Source: Paenibacillus faecalis
Lineage (GTDB): Bacteria > Bacillota > Bacilli > Paenibacillales > Paenibacillaceae
Length of the DNA: 64,000 bases
Assembly (NCBI RefSeq): GCF_900289175.1
Contig: NZ_LT985747.1
Location: 968,104-1,032,103, forward strand
Direction: 5' to 3'
The notes under the pieces are model-generated. The model searched no databases. It worked only from the letters and a program-made list of their open reading frames with translations, and was not told the origin of the DNA. Numbering within the stretch: the stretch's first letter is position 1; each line of letters opens with the position of its first letter. This document shows positions 18,932-27,907 of the stretch, one piece after another. Both the position numbers and the translations under genes were made by a program.

Positions 18932-19164
18932 GAATTTGAAAAAATGAGTGTTCATACGACAAACATTATTTTTACGGTGTAGACTCCGGAATTAGGGGGC
19001 CTAGCCGTTTTTGCACTTAACCTACTCAAAAGAGAAAATATGGCTGATTTAAATGTATTTTTGCAGGTAAACTTCCCGAAAAGGGACTTGACCAAATATG
19101 GCTCGTTCCCCATGAATTTATACTTTCTGCCGCATCGCGGCATAATCTCCACTATGTTAAAACA

Positions 19165-19204
19165 AAAAATGGCGATACAGAAATTATAATTCTGTACCGC
19201 CATT
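19165..19204 (-). terminator. Terminator of infC-rpmI-rplT
   Basis: Minus-strand AATGGCGGTACAGAA pairs with TTTCTGTATCGCCATT and runs into TTTTTTG, 80 bases after rplT. The opposite strand has only a weak T tract. Confidence 0.85.
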
Positions 19205-19284
19205 GTTTCATTGCATGATTTTGTTCAAAACAAATTATGTCTCCAGCGAAACAATCACTTTTGAGACAGTTCTCGTCTTATATC

Positions 19285-19644
19285 TTAAGCATTCACTTTT
19301 TCTTTTGCTACATTAGCCAAAGAATTGAATGCATTCAGGTCGTTTACAGCCAGATCAGCCAGCATTTTACGGTTGATATCCACGCCAGCCAGCTTCAAAC
19401 CGTGCATCATTTTGCTGTAAGACAAGCCGTTTAGGCGCGCAGCAGCATTGATACGTACGATCCACAGCTTGCGGAAATTACGTTTCGTTTGACGACGATC
19501 GCGGTATGCATAAACCAGGGATTTCATAACCTGTTCATTTGCTGTTCTGAAAATACGGTGTTTGGAACCGAAATAACCTTTTGCAAGTTTCAATACTTTT
19601 TTATGTCTACGGCGAGCAACAAATCCGCCCTTAACTCGTGCCAT
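19285..19644 (-). CDS. rplT: 50S ribosomal protein L20
   Basis: 119-residue L20, a 23S rRNA-binding protein needed for early 50S assembly and, in bacilli, repressor of its own operon. The start [21 protein letters not shown] and the interior [21 protein letters not shown] are family hallmarks. It is last in infC-rpmI-rplT; GGGAGGTCTTTTAAT sets its start. Confidence 0.98.
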   Translation of the reverse strand: MARVKGGFVARRRHKKVLKLAKGYFGSKHRIFRTANEQVMKSLVYAYRDRRQTKRNFRKLWIVRINAAARLNGLSYSKMMHGLKLAGVDINRKMLADLAVNDLNAFNSLANVAKEKVNA

Positions 19645-19674
19645 ATTAAAAGACCTCCCAATAATTGTTGATTA

Positions 19675-19875
19675 CTATTTCAAGTTAGACAAACCTTGCT
19701 TCAAACGTTTAACATCTCCAGGTGCCATAACCGGGCTAGTTCCGAGAACGCGCTTCGCACGCTTGGATTTGTGGGAAAGCAAGTGGTTTTTGTAAGCTTT
19801 GTAACGTTTAACTTTACCGGTACCGGTAATTTTAAAGCGGCCCTTCAGGCTGCTATGTGTTTTCATTTTAGGCAT
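19675..19875 (-). CDS. rpmI: 50S ribosomal protein L35
   Basis: 66-residue basic protein of the large subunit, with the typical MPKMKTHSSLKGRFKITGTG start and KSKRAKRVLG. It is 27 bases from infC and 30 from rplT in one operon; GAGGAAGTAGC precedes the ATG. Confidence 0.98.
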   Translation of the reverse strand: MPKMKTHSSLKGRFKITGTGKVKRYKAYKNHLLSHKSKRAKRVLGTSPVMAPGDVKRLKQGLSNLK

Positions 19876-19902
19876 AATGCTACTTCCTCCTCAAAATGTC
19901 TC

Positions 19903-20412
19903 TTAGGCTTTAGGAGCCAAAATCATAATCATGCTGCGGCCTTCCAGTTTAGGCTGGCGCTCCACAATGCACAGATCGGCAACTTCTTCTTTTACACGTT
20001 CCAAGATCTTCTGGCCAATTTTGGCATGTGTAATTTCACGGCCACGGAAACGCACAGAGCATTTCACTTTGTCGCCGTCTTTAAGAAATTTTACGACATT
20101 GCGAAGCTTGGTTTGGTAATCATGCTCCTCAATGTTAGCTCGGAACCATACTTCCTTAATATCAACGATCTTCTGATTCTTGCGGGCTTCCTTCTCTTTC
20201 TTCTGTTGTTCGTAACGGAATTTACCGTAATCCATAATGCGACATACAGGCGGCTTCGCCTGAGGAGCCACGTTCACCAGATCCAGATTGAGATCGTACG
20301 CCATTTGCAATGCTTCACGAATCGGTTTGATACCGATTTGTTCACCTTCTGCACCAACCAAACGTACTTCCTTCGCCCGAATTTCCTCATTGATCATATG
20401 TTCCTTACTGAT
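19903..20412 (-). CDS. infC: Translation initiation factor IF-3, probable ATC start
   Basis: IF-3 binds the 30S subunit and proofreads start codons. NEEIRAKEVRLVG, PPVCRIMDYGKFRYEQQKKEKEA and EEHDYQTKLRN are hallmark stretches. The start is best placed at an ATC (20410-20412) seven to eight bases after GGAGG: read as Met this gives MSKEHMINEEIRA, which matches the MSKDFIINEQIRA beginning of the Geobacillus protein. IF-3 genes commonly use rare AUU/AUC/AUA starts for autoregulation. An ATG at 20397 (MINEEIR) with AAGGAA before it is the alternative. The frame stays open to 20481, but that part belongs to the leader. Confidence 0.95.
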   Translation of the reverse strand: MSKEHMINEEIRAKEVRLVGAEGEQIGIKPIREALQMAYDLNLDLVNVAPQAKPPVCRIMDYGKFRYEQQKKEKEARKNQKIVDIKEVWFRANIEEHDYQTKLRNVVKFLKDGDKVKCSVRFRGREITHAKIGQKILERVKEEVADLCIVERQPKLEGRSMIMILAPKA

Positions 20413-20454
20413 AGTCCTCCACCTCCGATTATAATCATTGCGACCTGTCTTGAA

Positions 20455-20626
20455 ATAAAAAATAAAGGGATACCGTTTCAATCACCGGCATCCCTATTTG
20501 ACACACATCTCAATAAATGAAGTTAATTCATCCGTAGATTTCGTATCAAACCAGCCAACTTCAGTCGGACAGGTGAGAAGCGGTGCGCTTCTGCTTAACG
20601 ATTAGTATTCTGTTCATCACTAGAGT
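20455..20626 (-). promoter_or_regulatory. infC-rpmI-rplT leader with attenuator
   Basis: A leader of about 210 bases between the promoter and infC. Its end forms a terminator: AATAGGGATGCCGGT pairs with AACGGTATCCCTTTATT (about 20460-20500, minus strand) and a TTTTTTAT run follows. Structured repeats (GAAGCGCACCGCTTC) lie upstream. By position and design it is the L20-type autoregulatory leader known from bacilli. Confidence 0.75.
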
Positions 20627-20655
20627 AGTGTAACACGTCACTCATTATGTGTCAA
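20627..20655 (-). promoter_or_regulatory. Promoter of infC-rpmI-rplT
   Basis: Minus-strand TTGACA (20650-20655), 17-base spacer and TACACT (20627-20632). It starts only 30 bases after the stop of the upstream glycosyltransferase gene. Confidence 0.8.
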
Positions 20656-20684
20656 CAAAATTAGCTTTGAAATTTCCCGAGACC

Positions 20685-21923
20685 CTAGCCTTGCTTGCTC
20701 TGTACTTCTTCCAGACGCACGACACGTGTATGCTCTGTATGGCTCCACACCTTGTTGTTTTGCGTGAAGAAAGCATAGACCGTGATCGGGTACCAAGACA
20801 GCAGATATACCGGGAAAAGCACAAGATAAGCATACACTTTCTTGAACGTTACCTTCTCCAAAATCATAGCCATCATAAAAGTAAAGACATTCGCCGCAAT
20901 TGCAGCAAAGCTCAGCCAAAATGGCAAGTATCCGAACAAGTTGGCGATATTCGGACCGTTAAAGAATGAGTTATCGATCCATATCACAGCCGTCAGAACA
21001 AACGTTAGCAAAACAATGTATACGTTGATTCCATACAGCGCCAGATCGAGTTTTACGATACTGCGATCTTTAATAGCACGCCAAATGAGCGGGAAAAAGT
21101 AACGACGCGCGACCGTAAAGTGTCCCTGCATCCAGCGCAGACGCTGTCTAGCCGAAGCTTTAAACGTGAGCGGCTTCTCATCAAAAACCTTGGCGTCATA
21201 GTTAAACTTAGGATATACACCGCGCATGACACTGCGCATTGTAAACTCCAAATCCTCAACGAGACTGGTTGCTCCCCAGCCCATTTCCTTCAGCAGATTC
21301 GTCTCAAAACACATGCCGGTTCCGCCCAAGAAGTTCGCCATATTCAAATTATGACGTGACATTTGCCATAGACGGTTAATGTACCAATACGATACACCGT
21401 AAGAAGCGGTAATCCAGGAATCCTCGGGGTTCTTGGTATCAATATATCCCTGAATAACCTTGGCTCCAGAGCAAAGATCATTGTTCATTTCAATCAGAAA
21501 ATCCGGATGTGCCAGGTTATCAGCATCGAACATAACAACCGCGTCGAACTGACGGGGCATTGCCCACAGTTCTTTTAGCATCCATTCAATCGCATAGCCT
21601 TTGCCGCGAAGGTTTTGATTCGTGCGGATACAGGCGTTCATTCCATGCTCCCGAACAATATCAGCTGTCCGGTCTGTACAGTTATCACAAATAACGAACA
21701 CTTCGTATAGATCTTTAGGATAGTTAAGCTGCTTCAGGTTTTCCATCAATGCCCCAACAACCTGTTCTTCGTTGTGGGCCGCTACGATTACAGCGAAAGA
21801 CTTTGTAGGTTCGAACTGCTTCTTCTTCTTTTTCTTGATCAGTCCGAATAATGAGAATGTAAACTGATATACACCTATCGCGACCAAAAATACCTGGAGC
21901 GCGACAAAGATGACGTCTAACAT
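20685..21923 (-). CDS. Membrane family-2 glycosyltransferase
   Basis: A 412-residue processive-type glycosyltransferase. One N-terminal membrane segment (~1-28) and a KKKKKK stop-transfer patch precede a cytoplasmic GT-A domain (~38-270) with VIVAAHNEE, the metal motif MFDADN, the base region SLVEDLEFT and the acceptor motif QRLRW (~262). Four further hydrophobic segments fill the C-terminus. This is the layout of polysaccharide synthases such as IcaA/PgaC and cellulose synthase catalytic chains, but no partner gene is near, so the product is open. It may add a sugar to an envelope polymer. It has its own promoter region, with three direct repeats 90-130 bases upstream. Confidence 0.85.
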   Translation of the reverse strand: MLDVIFVALQVFLVAIGVYQFTFSLFGLIKKKKKKQFEPTKSFAVIVAAHNEEQVVGALMENLKQLNYPKDLYEVFVICDNCTDRTADIVREHGMNACIRTNQNLRGKGYAIEWMLKELWAMPRQFDAVVMFDADNLAHPDFLIEMNNDLCSGAKVIQGYIDTKNPEDSWITASYGVSYWYINRLWQMSRHNLNMANFLGGTGMCFETNLLKEMGWGATSLVEDLEFTMRSVMRGVYPKFNYDAKVFDEKPLTFKASARQRLRWMQGHFTVARRYFFPLIWRAIKDRSIVKLDLALYGINVYIVLLTFVLTAVIWIDNSFFNGPNIANLFGYLPFWLSFAAIAANVFTFMMAMILEKVTFKKVYAYLVLFPVYLLSWYPITVYAFFTQNNKVWSHTEHTRVVRLEEVQSKQG

Positions 21924-22693
21924 AATTCTCTGTAACCCCCTTTTATAACCCGAGAATAGTGATGTTTTTTCTCTCTTTTATTTTTTTCTTTTTTTTACAT
22001 CATGACCCTTTGTTACTGTACTTTGTTACATACTTTGTACTGTCTGCTGTCTAATGAATCGCGACTCTGGTGTCACAGAGTCAATTCGCACGTCTAAAGT
22101 CGATTTTCCACACTTTAAGTTCATTTGTCAAAAGTGTGATTAGCTCGTATTTTCAAATGATGATCGAAAAAGAGCTTTGCATGCTCCCACCAAACCAGCA
22201 AGCTTCGATTCAAACGGCATTAGGACTTATTTTCAGCTGTTTTAGTGCTTTTTATTTCTCTACCTGCCTTTTTTTTAAAAAAAACTTTGTCCACTAAATC
22301 TTAGACGCAATGAAACAGTAAAAAGTTTTGGTTAGGGGTCCAGTTTATTTTAAACTTTTTCCCCTCGTCTGAATCATTGTAGCGAGAACTTTTATTCAAG
22401 TCAAAAGACCTCAGACCCTTATTTCCGTCAAAATCCTTAATCTTTCTCAAAGCCAACCGAAACGGTTAAAACCGTTTTGACCGCTCACTGCACAGAAAAA
22501 AAGGATAACGGGACAAAAGTCCTCCCTCTCAGAAAAGCGCATCGTTTGGCACATTTTGGATGGTATTGGCGATTTTTGTTTCTGTAAATTAGTTAAATAA
22601 TACAGCCTAACTTCTGAAAACCCTGCTCCGGTCGGTTGCAATCTCCTCTCAAAGCCGATATGTTATGGGTATTGAAAATCGCTGCAGGAACGG
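21924..22693. other. 770-base divergent intergenic region
   Basis: No gene is supported. It separates the GT2 gene from the divergent GT28 gene. Near the GT2 start are long T/C runs and the repeat at 22008-22045. CACACTTT/AAAGTGTG can pair at about 22110-22139. Open frames in it lack ribosome sites. Confidence 0.5.
22008..22042. repeat. Three tandem CTTTGT(TAC) repeats upstream of the GT2 gene
   Basis: CTTTGTTACTGTA, CTTTGTTACATA and CTTTGTACTGTC follow one another with a 12-13 base period, about one helical turn. This spacing suits a regulator that binds one face of DNA as a multimer. Confidence 0.5.
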
Positions 22694-23830
22694 GTGAAAA
22701 AAGTGGCTAAGAAAAGAGTATTGCTGTTATCTGAGGGCTTCGGCGCCGGCCATACACAGGCCGCTTACGCGCTCTCCAGCAGTTTGCGTCAATTATCTCC
22801 GAACATACAGACCAAGGTCATGGAGCTCGGCAGTTTTCTGAATCCTAAAATGGCTCCGTTGATTATTTCGGCCTATCGCAAAACCCTTACGTCCCGGCCG
22901 CGTCTGTTCGGTTATGTATATCGGCATAAAAAGTCCTTTAGCCGTTTCACAGCCTTGGCACTGCACCGGATTTTTTATACAAGTGTTAAAGATGTTGTAA
23001 AACAGCTGCGACCTGACATCATCGTATGTACCCATTTCATTCCAAACGCTGTTATTTCCCGTTTAAAACGCTTGGGAACAAACATCCCTTTATGTACGGT
23101 TATAACAGATTACGATGCTCATGATACATGGATCAGCCCTGAGGTCGACCGCTATTTCGTCTCCACCCCGGAAGTTGAGCGCAAGCTGTTGAATCGAGGT
23201 GTTTCCCAGTCGAAAATCCAGGTTACCGGTATTCCGATTCATCCGGACTTCTGGAAGCACCCAAGCAAGGATGAAATCCGAAAGAAATTTAATCTCGCCA
23301 AGATGCCCACCGTTCTCGTTATGGGAGGCGGCTGGGGCCTTATGAATGATAAAGTCGTACATGAATACCTGACCCGATGGCGTGAAGAAATCCAGGTTAT
23401 CTTTTGCTTCGGGAACAATGATAGAGCCCGAATGGAAATGGAAGAGAACCCGCGCTTTCGTCATCCGAACATCCGGATATTCGGCTTCACTCGTGAAGTC
23501 GATAAATTGATGGAAGTTTCCGATTTGCTTATAACCAAACCAGGCGGCATGACCTGTACAGAAGGTCTGGCAAAAGGAATCCCGATGCTGTTTCACCATC
23601 CGCTGCCAGGACAAGAAGAAGAGAATTTTCATTATTTCGTGGCCCAGGGCTTGGGAGAACCTATTTCATCCCTGGAGGTGCTTGGTAAATGGATGAATAT
23701 GCTCCTTAATGAATATGATGAAATCCTTTTGCAGCGTTCGCGCAATTTAGAAGATATACAGCGTTACCATCCTCTGCAAAGCGCGATGAGCATCATTGAA
23801 ATGCTGGAAAATGAAAAGGCGCACTCCTGA
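22694..23830 (+). CDS. MGDG-synthase/UgtP-type glycosyltransferase (GT28)
   Basis: A 378-residue GT-B enzyme. The N-terminal MGDG-synthase domain has LLLSEGFGAGHTQAAYAL and PDIIVCTHFIPNAV; the C-terminal GT28 half has LVMGGGWGLMND (UDP-sugar loop) and the donor site KPGGMTCTEGLAKGIPML. Family members add glucose or galactose from the UDP-sugar to diacylglycerol at the inner membrane face, making glycolipid and, in bacilli, the lipoteichoic acid anchor (UgtP). Other members are UDP-GlcNAc enzymes, so the lipid role is an inference. The start is GTG at 22694, shortly after AGGAACGG. Confidence 0.85.
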   Translation: MKKVAKKRVLLLSEGFGAGHTQAAYALSSSLRQLSPNIQTKVMELGSFLNPKMAPLIISAYRKTLTSRPRLFGYVYRHKKSFSRFTALALHRIFYTSVKDVVKQLRPDIIVCTHFIPNAVISRLKRLGTNIPLCTVITDYDAHDTWISPEVDRYFVSTPEVERKLLNRGVSQSKIQVTGIPIHPDFWKHPSKDEIRKKFNLAKMPTVLVMGGGWGLMNDKVVHEYLTRWREEIQVIFCFGNNDRARMEMEENPRFRHPNIRIFGFTREVDKLMEVSDLLITKPGGMTCTEGLAKGIPMLFHHPLPGQEEENFHYFVAQGLGEPISSLEVLGKWMNMLLNEYDEILLQRSRNLEDIQRYHPLQSAMSIIEMLENEKAHS

Positions 23831-23846
23831 TTAGGAGGCGCCTTCG
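23817..23846 (+). terminator. Terminator overlapping the end of the GT28 gene
   Basis: AAGGCG(C)ACTCCT and AGGAG(G)CGCCTT form a stem around GATT; it includes the TGA stop. Only a loose T-rich stretch, CGTTCATTTATT, follows. Confidence 0.6.
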
Positions 23847-23895
23847 TTCATTTATTAACCATTAAAAAACGATGTGTTTGCCTAAAACGAATTTA

Positions 23896-24609
23896 TTACT
23901 TGCTGTACTTCTCTAGCCGTTCTTTTTTGTACTCCGACAGTGCTTCTTGTCCGACAATCACTTCACAACGATGAATATTTATGCCTTGATTGACAAACTT
24001 CGTTTCATATTCCGTCATGACAAACTCTTCATTCAATCCGTCCCGATGAAGATCCAACGAGATATTGGTCATTTGAAGCCCGAAATCTGAAAAAGCATTT
24101 AGAGAAAATTCAAACAAGGTGACAGAATCGGTCTTGAAATGAATCTGTCCGCGCTCATTCAGGATAGCGCTGTATTTCTCCAGAAATCGTGGATGTGTCA
24201 ACCTACGGCGAGCGTGCCTGTTTTTGGGCCAAGGATCACTAAAATTCAAATAGATTCGCTCAATCTCCCCGGATTCGAACACATCTTCCACATTTTCAAT
24301 ATTCATGAGAGCAAGCTTTAAATTGGGCGGTGTCGTTACTCCGTCAGCAGCCCAGGCGTTTCTCCCCTTCTCACTTGCCCGCCGGATCAACTCATCGTAC
24401 ATATCGACCCCGATAAAATTCACGTCCTGGTTTCTATAGCTCATCTGGCTAATAAACTGCCCTTTGCCCATACCGAATTCCACATGAATCGGCTTGTCAT
24501 TTCCAAACAGGGAAGCCCATTTTCCTTTATATTGTCCCGGTTCCAGAATAACCAAGTCACTCTGTTGCTCGAGGCTTTCCCGGATCCCTTTTCTTCCACG
24601 TAGACGCAT
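23896..24609 (-). CDS. trmB: tRNA (guanine-N7-)-methyltransferase
   Basis: SAM-dependent enzyme that makes m7G46 in tRNA. The start MRLRGRKGIRE at 24609 is fixed by GGAGGTATATC; the frame open to 24789 is not used. 237 residues, usual for the family. Motifs: HVEFGMGKGQFI (SAM loop), NFIGVDMY, and the hallmark FSDPWPKNRHARRRLT with the catalytic Asp, then the tRNA-binding end ETKFVNQGINIHRCE. Monocistronic. Confidence 0.97.
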   Translation of the reverse strand: MRLRGRKGIRESLEQQSDLVILEPGQYKGKWASLFGNDKPIHVEFGMGKGQFISQMSYRNQDVNFIGVDMYDELIRRASEKGRNAWAADGVTTPPNLKLALMNIENVEDVFESGEIERIYLNFSDPWPKNRHARRRLTHPRFLEKYSAILNERGQIHFKTDSVTLFEFSLNAFSDFGLQMTNISLDLHRDGLNEEFVMTEYETKFVNQGINIHRCEVIVGQEALSEYKKERLEKYSK

Positions 24610-24703
24610 GATATACCTCCGAAACTTATGCTTATAATTAATTATAATTAACTTATACTGATGTATTGTGACGAAGTTACCTTCAAAAGTAAAGAGTGAA
24701 TAG

Positions 24704-24755
24704 AAAAAGGAACATTTTCTTCTGCATAAAAAACAAAAGAAAGTGTTCCTTTTTC
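24704..24755 (-). terminator. Terminator of the 60-residue gene (symmetric)
   Basis: AAAAAGGAACA(T)TTTCTT pairs with AAGAAA(G)TGTTCCTTTTT around a 14-base loop; T runs on both strands, so it may also stop read-through from the right only or from both sides. Confidence 0.7.
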
Positions 24756-24800
24756 GGTATATTTGGAATTGGGGTTCCACGGGAGTCAAACTGTGGATGT

Positions 24801-24983
24801 CTACCTTTCTTCAACTGCAAAGTCAAATGTCTTCTCAAAGGCAGCCCGAATCTTGCGCTGCGCTGAAGCCTTTATTTCCTGATTGAAATTAAATTCCACT
24901 CCTGTCAGGGCCAAAGCTTCATCCGGGGTAAATTCCACAGCAATACGTTCCTTAGCATATGTCTTCCTTGGTGTTGAATTCAT
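24801..24983 (-). CDS. Small hypothetical protein, 60 residues
   Basis: Unrecognised. MNSTPRKTYAKERIAVEFTP is followed by DEALALTGVEFNFNQE and a basic amphipathic helix (KASAQRKIRAAFEKTF). The start at 24983 is set by GAGGTGATTAGA; an in-frame ATG at 25070 has no such site. It has its own terminator, so it is probably a real gene. No membrane segment or cysteine. Confidence 0.65.
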   Translation of the reverse strand: MNSTPRKTYAKERIAVEFTPDEALALTGVEFNFNQEIKASAQRKIRAAFEKTFDFAVEER

Positions 24984-25238
24984 TCTAATCACCTCACAGT
25001 AAAGTATATACAATCCATCAGATGAGTATGAATTCCACGCAAGCATTGTTAATAAACTGTTGTTTGTCATAATGAAACAATTACTTATATAAATATAGCA
25101 ATTTCATGTATAACGATCAAGAGACGTTGATGCAGAAGTTTACTGAACATGACGGCATCCCCTTGTTTTTGTTACAATATATAAAGAATTTAATTCTTGC
25201 TATGAGAAACATCCCATTTCATTACAGAAGGAGTACAC

Positions 25239-26192
25239 ATGAAGACATCTGTTGAATCCGCGCCACTGATGTGGGGTGATAAACGATTCCATACATGGAA
25301 CTACGAAATGCGCAGCCAGTTTCAAGATAAAGTATTCAAAGTGATGCTGGATGCCGGCTTTACTTGTCCGAACCGGGACGGTACCATCGCCGCAGGAGGC
25401 TGTACCTTCTGCAGTTCAAGAGGATCGGGAGATTTTGCAGGACGCAGACGTGATGACTTGGTGACCCAATTCAATACAATTCGGGACAAGCAGCATCAGA
25501 AATGGCCAAATGCGAAGTATATTGGTTATTTTCAAGCTTATACTAATACGTATGCTCCTGTAGAAGTACTTCGAGAATATTATGAAGTGATTTTGCAGCA
25601 GCCCGGTGTCGTCGGTCTATCGATTGCCACACGGCCGGACTGCCTTCCTGACGATGTTATTGAATATTTGGCCGAACTGAATGAGCGGACGTATTTATGG
25701 ATTGAAATGGGGCTGCAAACGATCCATCATTCGACTTCAGAGCTCATCAATCGTGCTCATGATACCGAATGCTATCTACAGGCTGTGGAAAAACTCCGCA
25801 AACATAATATTCGGGTATGCACCCATATTATTTACGGTCTTCCTCAAGAAAGCCATGAAATGATGCTAGAAACCGGCCGTGCTGTATCCAGAATGGACGT
25901 TCAGGGCATTAAAATCCATCTGCTTCATCTTATGCGAAAAACCCCGATGGTGAAGCAGTATGAAGCAGGACTTTTACGTTTTCTGGAGAAGGATGAATAT
26001 ATTAAACTGATTGTAGATACGCTTGAATTTTTGCCGCCAGAAATGGTCGTCCACCGCTTAACAGGAGACGCTCCTCGCGACCTGTTGATCGGACCGATGT
26101 GGAGCTTGAAAAAGTGGGAAGTGCTGAACGGCATTGATGCCGAGTTAAAACGGCGTGATACATGGCAGGGTAAATTATGGAGGGAGTCCTGA
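25239..26192 (+). CDS. ytqA: Radical SAM protein, TIGR01212/YtqA family
   Basis: A 317-residue radical SAM enzyme. The cluster cysteines are in CPNRDGTIAAGGCTFCSSRG (residues ~45-64), with the wide first spacing that marks this YtqA/YhcC family. IATRPDCL, GLQTIHHSTSELINR and THIIYGLPQE follow in the barrel. AGAAGGAGTACAC precedes the ATG. Its stop overlaps the next start by one base (TGATG), and the partner is the YtqB methyltransferase as in Bacillus. Members are thought to act on tRNA, but the reaction in bacilli should be treated as inferred. Confidence 0.9.
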   Translation: MKTSVESAPLMWGDKRFHTWNYEMRSQFQDKVFKVMLDAGFTCPNRDGTIAAGGCTFCSSRGSGDFAGRRRDDLVTQFNTIRDKQHQKWPNAKYIGYFQAYTNTYAPVEVLREYYEVILQQPGVVGLSIATRPDCLPDDVIEYLAELNERTYLWIEMGLQTIHHSTSELINRAHDTECYLQAVEKLRKHNIRVCTHIIYGLPQESHEMMLETGRAVSRMDVQGIKIHLLHLMRKTPMVKQYEAGLLRFLEKDEYIKLIVDTLEFLPPEMVVHRLTGDAPRDLLIGPMWSLKKWEVLNGIDAELKRRDTWQGKLWRES

Positions 26193-26782
26193 TGGGCTTC
26201 CTCTCCGTTTTGAGCTTTGCTCACAAGCTGGCAGCCCAGCGGCTTCAGCCCGGAGGTATCGCCATCGATGCCACAGCTGGAACCGGTGCAGACACTCTGT
26301 TTCTCGCCAAGACCGCCGGCCCTCGCGGCCGTGTTTTCGCTTTTGATATTCAGAAAGAAGCTTTGGCCCTGACCAGACAAAGATTGGAAAAGGAACCTGA
26401 TGAGACACTGGCCCCAATATCTTTGCACCTGGGAAGCCATTCCCTGATGAAGAGCACCATTCCTGCCGAATATCACGGTAAAATATCTGTTATTATGTTC
26501 AACCTTGGATATTTGCCGACCGAACAATCCGATAAACAGGTTATAACTCAGACCGAAAGCACGCTGACAGCCCTAGAAGCAGCTCTGGATTTACTTCTGC
26601 CCGGCGGTGTTATAACTGTGGTTCTTTATCCTGGACATGAAGGCGGTAGCCAAGAAGCCGCTGCAGTGGAAGCATGGGCATCGGCTCTGCCCCCTCGCGC
26701 TGCACAGGCTATAATGTATCGTGGTATTCAGCGTTCAGATGCGCCATATCTCATTGCACTGGAACGAAAGAAACGGTTATGA
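26192..26782 (+). CDS. ytqB: Class I SAM-dependent methyltransferase, YtqB family
   Basis: About 196 residues, Rossmann methyltransferase: AIDATAGTGADTLFLAK (SAM loop, ~25-41), FAFDIQKEAL (acidic strand-2 end), VIMFNLGYLP (catalytic N-x-x-Y-like region) and GGVITVVLYPGHEGG. The start is the ATG at 26192, six bases after GGAGGGAG inside ytqA; an ATG at 26177 is the alternative. Family proteins modify RNA or small molecules; coupling to ytqA suggests a joint tRNA modification. Confidence 0.85.
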   Translation: MGFLSVLSFAHKLAAQRLQPGGIAIDATAGTGADTLFLAKTAGPRGRVFAFDIQKEALALTRQRLEKEPDETLAPISLHLGSHSLMKSTIPAEYHGKISVIMFNLGYLPTEQSDKQVITQTESTLTALEAALDLLLPGGVITVVLYPGHEGGSQEAAAVEAWASALPPRAAQAIMYRGIQRSDAPYLIALERKKRL

Positions 26783-26878
26783 TAGAAACCTAGCAGTACG
26801 CTTTATAAGGTTCTATCCGACACCCCAAGCGTGAATCGCTATCCTTTACTATCGTTTATGAAAGGTAGATGAAACAAC

Positions 26879-27847
26879 ATGACACAACCGTATCCACTTT
26901 TATTTCAACCTGAATTTAAAGAAAGAGTATGGGGGGGACGTGCCCTTGAACAATTTGGCTTAAACATTCCAGAAGGCCATATTGGAGAAGGCTGGATGAT
27001 TGCAGACCATCCGAACGGAACCACTTCTGTAGTTAACGGAGAGCTGGCTGGTCTCGGTCTGGATCAGGTCCGCGAGAAATTCGGTGCCAAATGGTTTGGC
27101 AAAAAAGGATTTTCTGAAGTGAACGGCCGCTTCCCGCTGTTGATTAAACTGCTGGACTGTAATGATGACCTGTCCGTTCAAGTGCATCCAACAGATGATT
27201 ATGAAGGTTTGCCAGAAGGTGAACTGGGGAAAACAGAAATGTGGTACGTGCTGGATGCTAAGCCGGATGCCAAAATCATTTACGGGCTGAAAGAAGATGT
27301 TACCCGGGAGGTTCTTAAAAAAGCGCTGGAAGACGGCACAGTAATGGATACTCTCCAAACAGTGCCCGTTAAGGCTGGTGACTCATTCTACATACCGGCT
27401 GGAACGGTTCATGCCCTCTGTGCTGGTGTTGTCGTAGCTGAAATCCAGCAAAATTCCGACACAACTTACCGGATATACGATTACAACCGTCCAGGGCTTG
27501 ACGGCAAACCTCGTGAGCTCCACATTGAGGACTCCTTGAATGTAACAGCTTATGAAGGATCAGGTGCAACAACAATGAGCACGGACCATGCGGTGCCTGG
27601 ACAATGGCTGGAACTGGCCAGATCGCCATATTTTATCGTAGAAAAAGGGATTGTTGAAGGACCATGGAGTTTGAAAACAACCGATGACAGCTTTACCATT
27701 CTGGTTATATGTGACGGAGAGGGAACCATAAAATGGGATGAAGGGTCTCAGACTTTTTCTTCCGGTCAATGCTTCCTGCTGCCTGCAAGCCTTGGGTCTT
27801 ACACATTAGAAGGCAATTCAACCGTCCTTCGTTCTTACTTGCCTTAA
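26879..27847 (+). CDS. manA: Mannose-6-phosphate isomerase, class I
   Basis: Zinc enzyme that interconverts mannose-6-P and fructose-6-P. 322 residues, the short Firmicute form. The zinc ligands are visible: Gln and His in LSVQVHPTD (~93-101), Glu in GKTEMWYVLD (~115), and His in YIPAGTVHAL (~170). The N-terminal EFKERVWGGR is a family hallmark. AAAGGTAGATGAAACAAC precedes the ATG. It is preceded by ytqB by 97 bases, which carry a loose hairpin; no sugar transporter is next to it. Confidence 0.93.
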   Translation: MTQPYPLLFQPEFKERVWGGRALEQFGLNIPEGHIGEGWMIADHPNGTTSVVNGELAGLGLDQVREKFGAKWFGKKGFSEVNGRFPLLIKLLDCNDDLSVQVHPTDDYEGLPEGELGKTEMWYVLDAKPDAKIIYGLKEDVTREVLKKALEDGTVMDTLQTVPVKAGDSFYIPAGTVHALCAGVVVAEIQQNSDTTYRIYDYNRPGLDGKPRELHIEDSLNVTAYEGSGATTMSTDHAVPGQWLELARSPYFIVEKGIVEGPWSLKTTDDSFTILVICDGEGTIKWDEGSQTFSSGQCFLLPASLGSYTLEGNSTVLRSYLP

Positions 27848-27907
27848 AGGGACTTGTTCTGAAGTATATCTGAAAAATCAATCGTTTTGTGGAGGTGCCG
27901 GAAAGCG

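Larger units (their letters stand above)
17603..19002 (+). mobile_element. IS3-family insertion sequence (complete)
   Basis: About 1.4 kb with orfA, orfB, a frameshift signal and imperfect terminal inverted repeats: the left end reads GGCCCCATAATT, then GGAGTCCAC; the right end read inward is GGCCCCCTAATT, then GGAGTCTAC, with a different number of bases between the two blocks. I see no clear target duplication at these ends, so the exact borders may be off by a few bases. Size, gene order and frameshift design all fit the IS3 family. It lies between the coat-like gene and the rplT terminator, in a gene-poor strip, and seems to interrupt no gene. Confidence 0.85.

Noticed and set aside
19696..20520. 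274-residue open frame opposite rpmI and infC
   Set aside because: It spans three real features on the other strand and has the Phe/His-rich composition of an antisense shadow.
22447..22641. 64-residue frame in the GT2-GT28 gap
   Set aside because: A GAGGAG motif is only two bases from the TTG start, and the product does not look like protein.
24609..24789. Extended N-terminus of trmB
   Set aside because: The family start MRLRGRK has a strong ribosome site; the extension overlaps a terminator hairpin.
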